A stretch of 64,000 nt of DNA from UBA12170 sp964293475 (GCA_964293475.1 CAXYYJ010000018.1:1-64000), one strand, 5' to 3'; positions 1 to 8,391 are shown, numbered from the stretch's first letter. The notes: generated by a model not told the origin, from the sequence alone. Program-made: numbers and translations.

Positions 1-146
1 GATGGTTAATAATAGAAAATTACAAATATTCCGGTTTACCGGACAACAATGTTTTTTAATATTAAGGCCACATGGAATACGCCATAAAAAAAAATATCAT
101 TCCAATGAGTGATTTAATAATCATGGCTATTTCATCTATAGAAACT

Positions 147-329
147 TTATTGAGTAGACACTGAAAATCGAGTTGAATAGAGACTTATACTTCTGATGTA
201 GTTGTGCAGGGTACTTTTGCTTTGTCCACGAAGAGTAACCTGATTAGAAAGTTTTCGTACAACACCATCGAATTCGGGAACCAAAATAATAGCCTGTTCC
301 ACAATAGTTAAGGAGATTTTTCTACGCAT
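147..329 (-). pseudogene. Tyrosine recombinase N-terminal remnant (IS-associated integrase)
   Basis: A 60-codon open frame looks like the first part of a tyrosine recombinase with a SAM-like core-binding domain. The segment QVTLRGQSKSTLHNYIRSI resembles the DNA-binding helix of integrases that travel with IS91-like elements in Bacteroidota. The frame stops after 60 codons where such proteins run to about 280-300 residues, and no catalytic Arg/His/Tyr region is present. Downstream DNA (1-146) only weakly suggests a continuation. The 5' part lies in a 143 bp repeat that recurs at 18220-18362. This is a family guess from a short segment. Confidence 0.5.
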
Positions 330-423
330 AAAACTAATTTTAAAGGTTAATAAAAAAGCTTTATACGGAAAACAGAAAAAACTATCTTTACACGTGGAAA
401 CGGGCTATCCCGAAGGGATTTAG
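281..423. repeat. 143 bp direct repeat, copy 1 (end of an IS91-like element)
   Basis: This stretch matches 18220-18362 at all but two positions. It holds the start of the recombinase remnant and its upstream region, ending in a GC-rich GGGCTATCCCGAAGGG segment. It is best read as the shared left end of an insertion element whose two copies have both decayed. In copy 2 the ATG of the remnant is mutated to ATA. Confidence 0.75.
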
Positions 424-426
424 TTC

Positions 427-548
427 AACAATGCATATACAAAATAGGCGAAATAGTAGTAAATTCAAGGGTTTTGGCCCGCTGCAAAATTGTAACGGTT
501 TGATAAGTTTGAAGCCCGCAATCGCCTACTTTGCATATACGAAATGTT
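427..548. other. attC-like imperfect palindrome A
   Basis: Arms at 432-450 and 523-541 pair over 19 bp with four mismatches, all transitions. The outer ends carry AAC (427-429) and GTT (546-548), as expected for the simple sites of an integron attC. The total span of 122 bp is within the attC size range and nearly equals site B (123 bp). No integron integrase is visible in the window, so the identification rests on architecture alone. Confidence 0.45.
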
Positions 549-611
549 AGCTTCATCATAGGTCAAACTAAAAAAACATGATAAATACTTATAAATTAAT
601 GGAATAATCGT

Positions 612-1343
612 ATGGAAAATAAAAATGGTAAAGTAGCCTTGATAACAGGGGCAAACAAAGGAATTGGCAAAGAAATAGCACGTCAATTAGGATTACTCGG
701 ATTTACAGTTGTGGTCACAGCTCGTGACCAAATTGCAGGTGCAAAAGCGGTTGAAGAACTTGTTGCAGCAGGTTGCAATGCTCATACTGTGGCACTTGAA
801 GTTACCAGTGCTTCCGATATTGCCAATCTTGCGAAATATATTGAAGAGAAATTTGGTAAACTGGACATTTTGGTAAATAATGCAGGAATTGCGATTGAAT
901 GGGACGGACAACCAACAAACTCAGAAAAGGTTCGTCGTACCCTCGAAACCAACCTTATCGCCCCTTATGCAATCACAGAAGCATTAGTGCCTCTACTTTC
1001 ATTGAGTAACGATGCAAGGGTGATTAACCATTCGTCGCAATTAGGTTCTATTGATGCTGCAGAGAATATGTGGCAGTATATTTCTGGTTTTATGACCGTC
1101 GGATATTCGACATCTAAGGCAGGTCTTAATATGCTAACACAAATTCAATCAAAAACATTAGAAGTTAAAGGAATTGCAGTTGCAGCTGCACATCCCGGTT
1201 GGGTAAAGACTGACTTAGGCTCAGACGCTGCCCCTATGGAAGTTGAAGAAGGTGCAAGCACGGTAGTTAGTCTTGTGACAATTGCAAGAGAACAATTTCC
1301 TCACGGTCAATTAGTGCACAAGGGTGTTAGAATACCTTGGTAA
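612..1343 (+). CDS. Short-chain dehydrogenase/reductase (SDR), classical type
   Basis: A 243-residue NAD(P)H-dependent oxidoreductase of the classical SDR family. It has the cofactor motif TGANKGIG at residues 12-19, NNAG at 89-92, the catalytic serine around S142 and the YxxxK pair at Y165 and K169. R38 after the second beta strand suggests NADPH preference. It resembles plant and bacterial carbonyl reductases of the (+)-neomenthol dehydrogenase type, but the substrate cannot be read. It stands alone, preceded by an attC-like palindrome and followed by an unrelated gene, so it looks like a mobile accessory gene. The ATG at 612 gives a full-length N-terminus. Confidence 0.9.
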   Translation: MENKNGKVALITGANKGIGKEIARQLGLLGFTVVVTARDQIAGAKAVEELVAAGCNAHTVALEVTSASDIANLAKYIEEKFGKLDILVNNAGIAIEWDGQPTNSEKVRRTLETNLIAPYAITEALVPLLSLSNDARVINHSSQLGSIDAAENMWQYISGFMTVGYSTSKAGLNMLTQIQSKTLEVKGIAVAAAHPGWVKTDLGSDAAPMEVEEGASTVVSLVTIAREQFPHGQLVHKGVRIPW

Positions 1344-1436
1344 TGATAATTTTAATTGAAAACACCTGCACAGCTACCATTTTTCGTTGTGCGCATAAAC
1401 AAGATACCATGAGCTAATTTTAATGATAAATTAAAA

Positions 1437-2067
1437 ATGAAAAAGCTATTGTTATTCGTATTAATTATTTCTCAAACAATTTCATTATATTCTCAAATTA
1501 ACACGGATAATATTTCCTTTGAGTTGAGATATCCATTACCACTTGGAGACAATTTATTAAATAAAGGATTTGGAGATGGTTATTTAGGTTTGATTGATAT
1601 TGGCATAGATTACAATGTCATACATAGAAACAAATGGACTTGGCATAGGGATTCTTTTTAATTCATCAATTCTTAGATTATCGGAAACGGAGGTCACCTT
1701 ATTTATTTTAAGCCCAAAGATTAAACTTGATTATGAAATAAAAATAGATAGAATTAGCATAATACCGCAAATAGGCCTGGGATACTCAAATTGGCTATTT
1801 AGAGCCCCTTCAATTAAAATAACAGATGAGTTTGGGAACATAGTGGAAGCAGGAAAATATAAGGAAAATCAAAACGGATGGACCATAAGAGGGGGAACAA
1901 GATTTGTTTTAAATAGTAGCAAGAATCTAAATTGGTATTTTCAAATTGCATATGAATTTACAAAACTTGAGAAACCGGATAGTGGAGCAGGTGACTCAAA
2001 GTATAATCGAAATATGCATTTACTTTATCCTGGTATTGGACTGATTTGGAATTTTAATAAAGAATAA
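1437..2067 (+). pseudogene. Outer-membrane beta-barrel-like protein, frameshifted
   Basis: The first frame (1437-1661) starts with a signal peptide (MKKLLLFVLIISQTISLYSQ) followed by barrel-like strands. It ends in an out-of-frame tail. The second frame (about 1620-2067) continues with alternating amphipathic strands such as IGLGYSNWLF and closes in an aromatic-rich strand typical of small OprW/OmpA-like barrels. Joining the frames near 1630, around the aacaaatgg run, with one base skipped gives an uninterrupted ~208-residue protein. Either a one-base insertion killed the gene or the assembly has an indel there. No function can be assigned. Confidence 0.6.
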
Positions 2068-2235
2068 TGTTTCAGCACATAATAAGCTTTATAGTGCATA
2101 CCCCGCACGATATGCAACATACAACCGTCCGGTACCGCCAATACAATAAAAGGTGCCGCATATTGCACATTTTACATTCATTTGCAAGCAGCTAACCCAT
2201 AATTTCAATTAAAAGTGCATTAAAATGCTCTATTA

Positions 2236-2264
2236 TTGTTTAAAGTCAGAATATTTTATATTTT
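2236..2264 (+). promoter_or_regulatory. Probable promoter of the hipBST-like operon
   Basis: TTG at 2236-2238 and TATATTTT at 2257-2264, spaced by 18 bp, approximate the Bacteroidota -33/-7 pair. Six-base inverted repeats TGCTCT (2226-2231) and AGAGCA (2275-2280) flank the promoter and could be HipB operator half-sites. That pairing is conjecture. Confidence 0.4.
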
Positions 2265-2285
2265 TACAAACAAAAGAGCAACAAT

Positions 2286-2522
2286 ATGCACTATAGAAAT
2301 TTAATTAATACAATAAAAGAACGAAGAGAAAACTTGAAGGTTAACCAACAAGATTTGGCAAAACTTTCAGGAGTTGGATTAAGGACACTAAAACAATTTG
2401 AAAGCGGTAAAGGTAACCCAACTATACAGACTATTCAGAAAATAGCTGATATATTAGGATTGGAAGTTTGTTTAAAGGTTAAAACTGAAATAACAGATGA
2501 GAAAGGCAAAAATACTTTATAA
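2286..2522 (+). CDS. hipB: HipB-like helix-turn-helix antitoxin/repressor
   Basis: A 78-residue XRE-type regulator. The HTH spans about residues 8-62, with the recognition region LAKLSGVGLRTLKQFESGKG. In HipBA and HipBST systems the HipB protein binds the operon promoter and usually the kinase. It overlaps the next gene by 26 nt, implying translational coupling. It is shorter than E. coli HipB (88 residues) and lacks an obvious long C-terminal tail. Confidence 0.85.
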   Translation: MHYRNLINTIKERRENLKVNQQDLAKLSGVGLRTLKQFESGKGNPTIQTIQKIADILGLEVCLKVKTEITDEKGKNTL

Positions 2523-2820
2523 AAACCAGGAAGCAGGCATGTTAACTCAGCATGATGATGGTTCTTTTACTTTTAAATATGATAGTTCATGGATTAATGA
2601 TATAACCAAACCTGCTATTAGTTTAACATTGCCAAAATCTAATCAGGAATATCATTCCGATTTTCTATTTCCTTTTTTTTACAATATGCTACCAGAGGGG
2701 TCAAATAAACAGATCGTTTGTAAGCTTAACAGGTTAGATTTAAACGATTATTTTGGTTTACTACTTACAACGGCTAAGAATGATAATATAGGTGCAATAA
2801 GAGTTATTAAAATAGAATAG
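2497..2820 (+). CDS. hipS: HipS-like protein (HipA N-terminal subdomain as a separate gene)
   Basis: A 107-residue protein matching the N-terminal HipA subdomain (couple_hipA), with the characteristic ISLTLP and FFYNMLPEG segments. In the E. coli O127 HipBST system this piece is a separate protein, HipS, that acts as the antitoxin to the kinase HipT. The length here is almost the same. The gene sits between the HTH gene and the kinase gene with an overlap upstream and 4 nt to the next start. That order matches hipB-hipS-hipT. Confidence 0.8.
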   Translation: MRKAKILYKNQEAGMLTQHDDGSFTFKYDSSWINDITKPAISLTLPKSNQEYHSDFLFPFFYNMLPEGSNKQIVCKLNRLDLNDYFGLLLTTAKNDNIGAIRVIKIE

Positions 2821-2824
2821 TTAT

Positions 2825-3811
2825 ATGATTTTAAATGAAATCAAATATTGTCCGGGAACTTTAGCTGAAGGTCATACAACTTATAGCAGAGCATGTCTAT
2901 CGAAATTATTTAAAGGGAGAAAAGTGAATCACATATTGCCTTATGATTCACCAACTTCAAATTCGACAACAGATGAACTGTTTAATGACAATCGAAAACG
3001 GATATCAATTTCTGGTGTGCAGGAGAAATTTTCAGTATTACTAGATAAAAACAAATTACGGTTAACTAATGAAGGAGAGCAAGGAGAATATATTCTTAAA
3101 CCTATTCCGAGTGCCGGAAAAAGACCAGAGTGCATGCCTGCAAATGAACATTTAACGATGCAAATTGCAAAGCAAGCTTTTGGAATAGAAGTTGCTGAAA
3201 ACGCATTGATATTTTTTAAGAATGGTTCTCCTGCATATATTACAAAGAGATTTGATTTAAAAGAAGACGGTTCGAAATTAGCACAAGAGGATTTTGCTTC
3301 GCTCGCAGGAAGAACACCACAAACACATGGAGAGCACTATAAGTATGCTGGAAATTATCTTGAATTATTTGAAATAATGAAAAAACTTGTTCCTGCTTAC
3401 CCCATAGAAGCCCCCAAACTATTGAAATTATTAATTTTCAATTATTTATTTTCAAATGGAGATGCTCATTTTAAGAATTTCTCTTTAATTGAAACCTCAA
3501 TGGGGGATTTTAAATTAAGCCCAGCTTATGATTTGTTAAATAGCAGAATACATATTGATGACAAAGATTTCGCTTTAGAAGAGGGGCTTTTACCAAAAAA
3601 TCTGGCACAGGGTAAAGTCATTTCTCAATTTAGAATTTTATCAGAAAAAGCTGGGATAAATGAAAAAGTTTATAAAGAAATACTAAATGTAATGCTTAAT
3701 CAGACTGGGTTGGTAGAAAAATTAACTTTCTCGTCTTTTTTAGATGAAAAAACACAGAGAAATTATTTTCAGACTTATCAATCAAGACTAAAGAAACTTG
3801 ATAATGAATAA
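2825..3811 (+). CDS. hipT: HipT-like serine/threonine kinase toxin
   Basis: A 328-residue HipA-fold kinase without the N-terminal subdomain. The Gly-rich loop holds RISISGVQEKFSV, with serines S61 and S63 in the SIS arrangement used for autophosphorylation in HipT. The catalytic loop is NGDAHFKNF, and the metal-binding motif is SPAYDLL. HipA-family kinases phosphorylate aminoacyl-tRNA synthetases (GltX for HipA, TrpS for HipT). The target here cannot be read. All core catalytic residues look intact, so the toxin is probably active. It lies 4 nt after the HipS-like gene. Confidence 0.85.
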   Translation: MILNEIKYCPGTLAEGHTTYSRACLSKLFKGRKVNHILPYDSPTSNSTTDELFNDNRKRISISGVQEKFSVLLDKNKLRLTNEGEQGEYILKPIPSAGKRPECMPANEHLTMQIAKQAFGIEVAENALIFFKNGSPAYITKRFDLKEDGSKLAQEDFASLAGRTPQTHGEHYKYAGNYLELFEIMKKLVPAYPIEAPKLLKLLIFNYLFSNGDAHFKNFSLIETSMGDFKLSPAYDLLNSRIHIDDKDFALEEGLLPKNLAQGKVISQFRILSEKAGINEKVYKEILNVMLNQTGLVEKLTFSSFLDEKTQRNYFQTYQSRLKKLDNE

Positions 3812-3831
3812 AGTAAAGCCCATAATAATTA

Positions 3832-3908
3832 GGACCTTTAGCGGTTGGCACTGCTTGTCCCGAAAATCGGGAGCCTGTCCTGCAAAAGGTGGACCCAGCG
3901 AGAAGTCC
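3832..3908. repeat. REP-like hairpin element, copy a
   Basis: The outer arms GGACCTT and AAGTCC enclose an inner stem CCCG...CGGG and the signature CCCAGCGAGAAGTCC. It starts about 20 nt after the hipT-like stop. Related copies follow other genes at 12515, 17709 and 19109. It is followed by low-complexity CACTTCGGCTT-type sequence (3909-3980) also found near 20060. It may serve as a terminator or be a REP-type element. Confidence 0.55.
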
Positions 3909-4039
3909 ATACTTCGACTTAGTCTGACTGCGCTCACTTCGGCTTGCTTCGGCTACGCTCAGCAACCAACACTCAGTGACCGCGCTTGGGTTCTAAGAAG
4001 TGAAACTCGATGGAGTTATTGTACTGCTACATTCATTTC

Positions 4040-4257
4040 TTTGAATAGTATTTTAGTAAAACACCCTGCAACAAATCAGATTTTTTAATAATTTTATCAC
4101 CCAAAACGCCCCAAATCCAATTAAATACCTATGTCTGCAAATTTTTTAAATATTTTTTCTCCTGCCAAAGAAATATGTTTCCAAAAGCGAAATAGAACTG
4201 AAAAAACTGAAGATATAGTGGATATATGCGCAATATTGCGGGTATTGGGGTGTTAGG
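4040..4257 (+). repeat. Dispersed mini-ORF repeat, copy 1
   Basis: Related sequence occurs at 14620-14800 and 19169-19399, with a 5' portion at 59964-60031. It contains a 41-codon ORF from ATG 4131 to TAG 4254 that begins MSANFLNIFSPAKEICFQKR. Differences from copy 2 are mostly synonymous, so the peptide was once, or still is, under selection. It ends 20 nt before the next gene. Together with the hairpin upstream it accounts for the 466 bp gap. Confidence 0.6.
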
Positions 4258-4277
4258 GGGCATAAAAAAAAACGACA

Positions 4278-5540
4278 ATGAAACGAATACTATTTATTTT
4301 AGCAAGTCTGCAATTGACTTTATGTCACGGACAGACAAATGAGAAGAAACAAGTTGAAACAGACTCAAAAGACTATATAAAAATAGTGTATGAGCAGTGT
4401 TCTAAACCTGATATTATTGAAGTCGAATCAACTACAGACGGATATATTGAAGTTGAATACTTATGCGATGGTAAACGCTATGAAATAGGTATAAGAAATA
4501 ATACATTGTTGTTTAGTGAACACTCTGTAAACCTTAATGAAATCCCTTTAGACAAAATTAATCGCAAACTTGAAAAAAAATATCAAGGCTGGACACTTGA
4601 CGAGGTTTCACAAGTAAAAACAAACGACACTACTTTTCTGAAAGTTGAAATATTAAAAGACGGAATTGAGCAGAATTTGTATTTTACAAACGACGGAAAG
4701 TGGTTTAAAATAAAACCAATAGATATTTCTTCAACGCTCGATTTTAATGCTGTTGAAAGGAATACCATGTATAAATCCGCAAAATATAAATTCCATAAAC
4801 CCGATAGCGTGTATGAGATGCCCGATATATTGAAAGAAGTTTCGGGTATAGCATTAAGTTCTGAAAATATTATTTACTGCATTCAAGATGAAATCGGTTC
4901 CATTTTCGCATATGATTTGAAAAAACAGGAAATTTCTAATTCTTACCGATTTACTGATATTGGCGATTTTGAAGATTTAGCCATTAATAAAAACATTGTT
5001 TATGTTCTGAGAAGTGATGGAAATTTATTTGTGTATGATTTTAAAAATAAAACTAAAATATCACAGACAATGCTTCAGATAAATTCGTTAAATATTGAAG
5101 GAATTTGCTTTAGAGATGGATATATCTATATTGCTTGTAAAGATGCATTAGTTAATCATATAGATTCAAAACGAATGATTTATAGAGTTAAAGCAAACAA
5201 ATTAGATAACATTGAGCCTTATTTGGAGATAAATATTGATGATTTATCTAATTTTCTGACTAAAAATTATCCTGAAATAGGAATTACAAAAATCCTTTTT
5301 AATCCTTCATCAATTGCAATTCATCCAATTACTAATGAAATGTATATTCTTTCTGCTTCTGACAGATTTATTGCAATATATAAAGACAAACAATTAATAA
5401 ATATAATTCCTTTGTCCGCTGAGATATATTATAAACCAGAAGGATTGTCATTTTACGAAAATGGTGACTTATTAATATCATCAGAAGGTGATAAAAAAGG
5501 ATTTGTAACGGGAACGATTAATTTAATAAAGAATGAATGA
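4278..5540 (+). CDS. Secreted PepSY-like plus SdiA-regulated-type beta-propeller protein
   Basis: A 420-residue exported protein with a signal peptide ending around CHGQ (residue 19). Residues about 25-150 form a PepSY-like region (WTLDEVSQVK, then FLKVEILKDG and LYFTNDGKWFKI). Residues about 170-415 look like the SdiA-regulated/YjiK beta-propeller, with blades such as VSGIALSSENIIYCIQDE, FEDLAINKNIVYVL and PEGLSFYENGDLLISSEGD. YjiK-type propellers are periplasmic or cell-surface proteins of unknown role. The PepSY fusion is uncommon and may inhibit or bind a partner. It stands alone and is followed directly by attC-like palindrome B. Confidence 0.7.
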   Translation: MKRILFILASLQLTLCHGQTNEKKQVETDSKDYIKIVYEQCSKPDIIEVESTTDGYIEVEYLCDGKRYEIGIRNNTLLFSEHSVNLNEIPLDKINRKLEKKYQGWTLDEVSQVKTNDTTFLKVEILKDGIEQNLYFTNDGKWFKIKPIDISSTLDFNAVERNTMYKSAKYKFHKPDSVYEMPDILKEVSGIALSSENIIYCIQDEIGSIFAYDLKKQEISNSYRFTDIGDFEDLAINKNIVYVLRSDGNLFVYDFKNKTKISQTMLQINSLNIEGICFRDGYIYIACKDALVNHIDSKRMIYRVKANKLDNIEPYLEINIDDLSNFLTKNYPEIGITKILFNPSSIAIHPITNEMYILSASDRFIAIYKDKQLINIIPLSAEIYYKPEGLSFYENGDLLISSEGDKKGFVTGTINLIKNE

Positions 5541-5552
5541 TTTACGCCCCCT

Positions 5553-5675
5553 AACATCGTATATAAAACATTTGGCAGTCAGTGCGTTATCGAGCATTTC
5601 GGCTCGTATCAAAAGTACTTGTAACTTGACAGAAAAGTGCTTCGAAATGCCAAACGTTTCATATACGTAACCGTT
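5553..5675. other. attC-like imperfect palindrome B
   Basis: Arms at 5558-5577 and 5648-5667 pair over 20 bp with two transitions. An inner perfect 8 bp pair lies at 5594-5601 and 5643-5650. Outer AAC (5553-5555) and GTT (5673-5675) sit at positions matching the R''/R' boxes, in CCTAAC and CCGTTGTG contexts. The 123 bp span equals that of site A. It begins 13 nt after one gene's stop codon and ends 37 nt before the next start, as in a cassette array. Confidence 0.5.
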
Positions 5676-5711
5676 GTGTGGCATGCTACAGTAAACCGTA
5701 AAACCTTATTT

Positions 5712-6332
5712 ATGATTGAACAAAAATTTTTGAGACTGCATGACTTACAAAGCAAATGTTTAAACGAAATTACTTTAATTTATAATTTTGAACTTTCAAA
5801 AAATCATGGAATATCTCATATAGCTCATTATACTGCTTCAATTGTAACTAGATCAGTTTCACTGATAAAAAGTTTTGAACTTCTATTTAATAATAAAATT
5901 TATTCAACATCAATTTCATTGATAAGATTACAAATCGATAATTGTTTGAGATTATTTGCTATTAGTTTATGCAATCCTGAATATATGCTAACAGAAGTTC
6001 AAAAAGGAGTTTCAATCAGAAATATTAAAGATCGTGAAGGAAAAAAAATGACTGACACTTATTTACTTACTGAATTAGATAAAATTCTTCCTTCTTTTAA
6101 ATCTTTATACAACGAAACATGTGGATTTATACATTTTTCATATGAGCATTTAAAGCTTAATAACAAGTTATCTGAAAAAGATGGTAAAACACATTGGGAA
6201 ACTTTAATCGGAAAAGAATTTGAATTAACCGAATCAGAAAAAATTAAATATTTAGATTATATGATAAGTGCATCATTTAATTTATATCGTTTAATTTATA
6301 GTTATCGCTACGATTCACAAAATATTGAATAA
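5712..6332 (+). CDS. Unrecognised helical protein, cassette-like
   Basis: A predicted 206-residue, largely helical protein. An in-frame extension upstream (from 5637) lies inside the attC-like palindrome, so ATG 5712 is the likely start. The segment SLIRLQIDNCLRLFAISLC resembles the helix found in DUF5677-type proteins, some of which have HEPN-like folds. CGFIHFSYEHL may be its conserved histidine-containing motif, but the RxxxxH motif of HEPN RNases is not evident. There is no signal peptide or membrane segment. It is AT-rich and not linked to neighbours. Confidence 0.6.
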   Translation: MIEQKFLRLHDLQSKCLNEITLIYNFELSKNHGISHIAHYTASIVTRSVSLIKSFELLFNNKIYSTSISLIRLQIDNCLRLFAISLCNPEYMLTEVQKGVSIRNIKDREGKKMTDTYLLTELDKILPSFKSLYNETCGFIHFSYEHLKLNNKLSEKDGKTHWETLIGKEFELTESEKIKYLDYMISASFNLYRLIYSYRYDSQNIE

Positions 6333-6368
6333 CAAAAGCCCAGCCCATATCAGCTGGCGTGGCAGCAA

Positions 6369-6473
6369 GTTCGGGTTTGGTGGTGACGCGAAATTTAGTA
6401 CTTTTATTTCGGCATTATCATGGTGTGACAGGACAGTTTTCATTTGTCTACACAAGCGCCAAGCCGCGGAACG
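6369..6473. other. Degenerate attC-like palindrome C
   Basis: The left arm around 6369-6386 and right arm around 6454-6473 (GCGCCAAGCCGCGGAACG) pair imperfectly, with several transitions and bulges. It lies between two unrelated same-strand genes, as sites A and B do. On its own it would not be called. Confidence 0.25.
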
Positions 6474-6520
6474 CAATAGACAACCAAATCAAGACACAAA
6501 TGCATAACAAATACTATAGA

Positions 6521-7702
6521 ATGAAACTCATAAAATTCACACTCATTTTTTTCATAACAACACAGACAGTTTATGCTCAAAAGGCAACGGTAAACGAGTT
6601 TTCTGCAATAGACAAAAAAGCCTTGCAACTTCCCGACTCATTGACAAAGACTCCTGACCTTATTGCAAGCTATATAACCTTTAATTTTTCGACAGACAAT
6701 GACAAATCCCGAGCAATTTTCATTTGGGTTGCATCAAACATTCAATACGACATTGACAATATGTATGCTATAAATTTTTACGAAAAAAAAGAAGATAAAA
6801 TTGCAAAGCCATTAAAGACAAGAAAGGGTATTTGCGAAAATTATGCATCACTATTCACCGATATTTGTGTAAAATCAGGACTAAAATCATTTGTAATTGA
6901 AGGTTACACTAAGCAAAATGGGTTTACTGACTACATTCCACACGCTTGGAGTGCCACACTTATTGATACTTCATGGTTTCTATTTGATCCAACTTGGGGT
7001 TCTGGCTATGTAAATGGCGGGAAATTTTTCAAAAAAATAAACAACGACTATTTTAAAGCACATCCAGCAACATTAATAAAATCTCATATTCCGTTTGATT
7101 ATTTGTGGCAATTTCTTAATTACCCAATTACAAACCAAGAGTTTTACGAAGGCAAGACACAGGAAAATAAAACTAAGGCATACTTTAGCTTCAAGGACAC
7201 ACTTCAGGCATATGAAAAACTAAGCCATATTGACCAACTAATTTCATCAGCATATCGTGTAGAAAAAAATGGCGTAAAAAATTCATTGGTGTTTGATAGG
7301 CTTCAACATTTAAAATTAGAAATAGAAAATGACAAACAAACCAAAATTGCAAACCTATATAACTCGGCAATTGCTGACTACAATGAAGCAATAAATGGCT
7401 TAAACGAATTTATAAATTATAGAAATAATCAATTTACTCCAAAGAAATCTGACCCTGAAATACAAAGTATGCTTGATGTTCCAGACAATAAACTAAAGGA
7501 AGCCAAAAATAAGTTAGGAGAAATTACCAGCACAGATATTAATACTACGAACATGATTAGACAACTGACAAAATCAATTGACGATGCTTCAAAACAAATA
7601 AAAGAGCAACAAGATTGGTTGAAATTATATTTTAGCAAAAGTAAATCAGGACGAAAATCTATGTTTTATAAAGTAACTTGGTTAGGCATCCCATTAAATT
7701 AA
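6521..7702 (+). CDS. Secreted transglutaminase-like cysteine enzyme
   Basis: A 393-residue exported protein. ATG 6521 opens a clear signal peptide (MKLIKFTLIFFITTQTVYAQ). The upstream in-frame extension falls in the intergenic palindrome. The transglutaminase-core triad is visible as C105 in RKGICENYASL, H141 in IPHAWSATL and D156 in FDPTWGSG. Proteins of this kind (with the TG-core plus kyphoscoliosis-peptidase-like pattern) act as periplasmic or surface proteases or crosslinkers. The C-terminal ~170 residues are helical with a coiled-coil tail. There is no partner gene beside it. Confidence 0.8.
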   Translation: MKLIKFTLIFFITTQTVYAQKATVNEFSAIDKKALQLPDSLTKTPDLIASYITFNFSTDNDKSRAIFIWVASNIQYDIDNMYAINFYEKKEDKIAKPLKTRKGICENYASLFTDICVKSGLKSFVIEGYTKQNGFTDYIPHAWSATLIDTSWFLFDPTWGSGYVNGGKFFKKINNDYFKAHPATLIKSHIPFDYLWQFLNYPITNQEFYEGKTQENKTKAYFSFKDTLQAYEKLSHIDQLISSAYRVEKNGVKNSLVFDRLQHLKLEIENDKQTKIANLYNSAIADYNEAINGLNEFINYRNNQFTPKKSDPEIQSMLDVPDNKLKEAKNKLGEITSTDINTTNMIRQLTKSIDDASKQIKEQQDWLKLYFSKSKSGRKSMFYKVTWLGIPLN

Positions 7703-7759
7703 CGCAGGGACAGACAATAAGAAATGACTAAAATGGAAATATTGACAGCCTATAGCACC

Positions 7760-7861
7760 TACCCAAAAGGCGGGGTTTCTGTTATTAAAGACAGTTTTAT
7801 GGTTAAACAAACATTAGTTTTTCAAATCATGTTTTGTGGTAAAAGTCCCGCCCTTCGGGTA
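7760..7861. other. Palindrome D between single genes
   Basis: Arms at 7760-7774 and 7847-7861 pair over 15 bp with two transitions (TACCC...GGCGGG against CCCGCC...GGGTA). The 72 bp between them show no strong inner stem. Its placement after one gene and 32 nt before the next matches sites A-C. AAC/GTT boxes are not obvious, so it could be an unrelated hairpin. Confidence 0.35.
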
Positions 7862-7893
7862 GCTGCAAAACATCAAATAATACATTAAATAAT

Positions 7894-8391
7894 ATGGAAT
7901 ACAAAGCATCACTTGACACTTTTGCAAAAGGATTGACAATAGGAGTATTTATTTTACTAATTGCAATCGGACAAAAAAGCGTTCGTGCGTTACTCGTTGC
8001 AGAAGGCGATACAACGACAATTTTAATTCACGCAGGAACACTTCTGCTTTTTGTAGCAATTTTATTAGGCAGTTGGCTCTATTCGCCACAATCTTACACT
8101 CTTGACAGTAACGAACTGATAATTAACAGACCTATTGGAAAAGTAAAAATAAAACTTGGGGACATTAAACAAGTTCGGACACTTTCCGATAATGAAACGA
8201 GAGGAACTATCAGAACTTTTGGTGTTGGTGGTCTATTTGGCTATTTCGGAAAGTTTCACACACCCGGTATTGGACACTCTACTTTTTACACAACACAGCG
8301 GAAAAACAAAATCTTAATCATTACAAACAGCGACAAAAAAATAATAATAACTCCAGACGACACTAACTTAGTTGAAAAATTAAAGCAGTAA
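7894..8391 (+). CDS. Membrane protein with bacterial PH-like domain
   Basis: A 165-residue protein with two hydrophobic helices (about residues 12-30 and 43-62) in a hairpin, then a cytoplasmic beta-rich domain. The segments YTLDSNELIINRPIGKVKIKLGDI and KILIITNSDKKIIITPDD follow the pattern of bacterial PH domains of the PF10882 type. FGVGGLFGYFGKF is the usual loop of this group. The role is unknown. It is a single gene downstream of palindrome D. Confidence 0.65.
   Translation: MEYKASLDTFAKGLTIGVFILLIAIGQKSVRALLVAEGDTTTILIHAGTLLLFVAILLGSWLYSPQSYTLDSNELIINRPIGKVKIKLGDIKQVRTLSDNETRGTIRTFGVGGLFGYFGKFHTPGIGHSTFYTTQRKNKILIITNSDKKIIITPDDTNLVEKLKQ

Noticed and set aside
147..329. Could the recombinase fragment be the integron integrase for the attC-like sites?
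   Set aside because: It resembles IS-associated recombinases, is only 60 codons long, and lies in a repeat shared with an IS91-like remnant at 18 kb. No IntI-specific patch can be seen.
3798..4088. A 96-codon ORF after the hipT-like gene
   Set aside because: It reads through the REP-like hairpin and low-complexity repeat, and its translation has no protein-like pattern.
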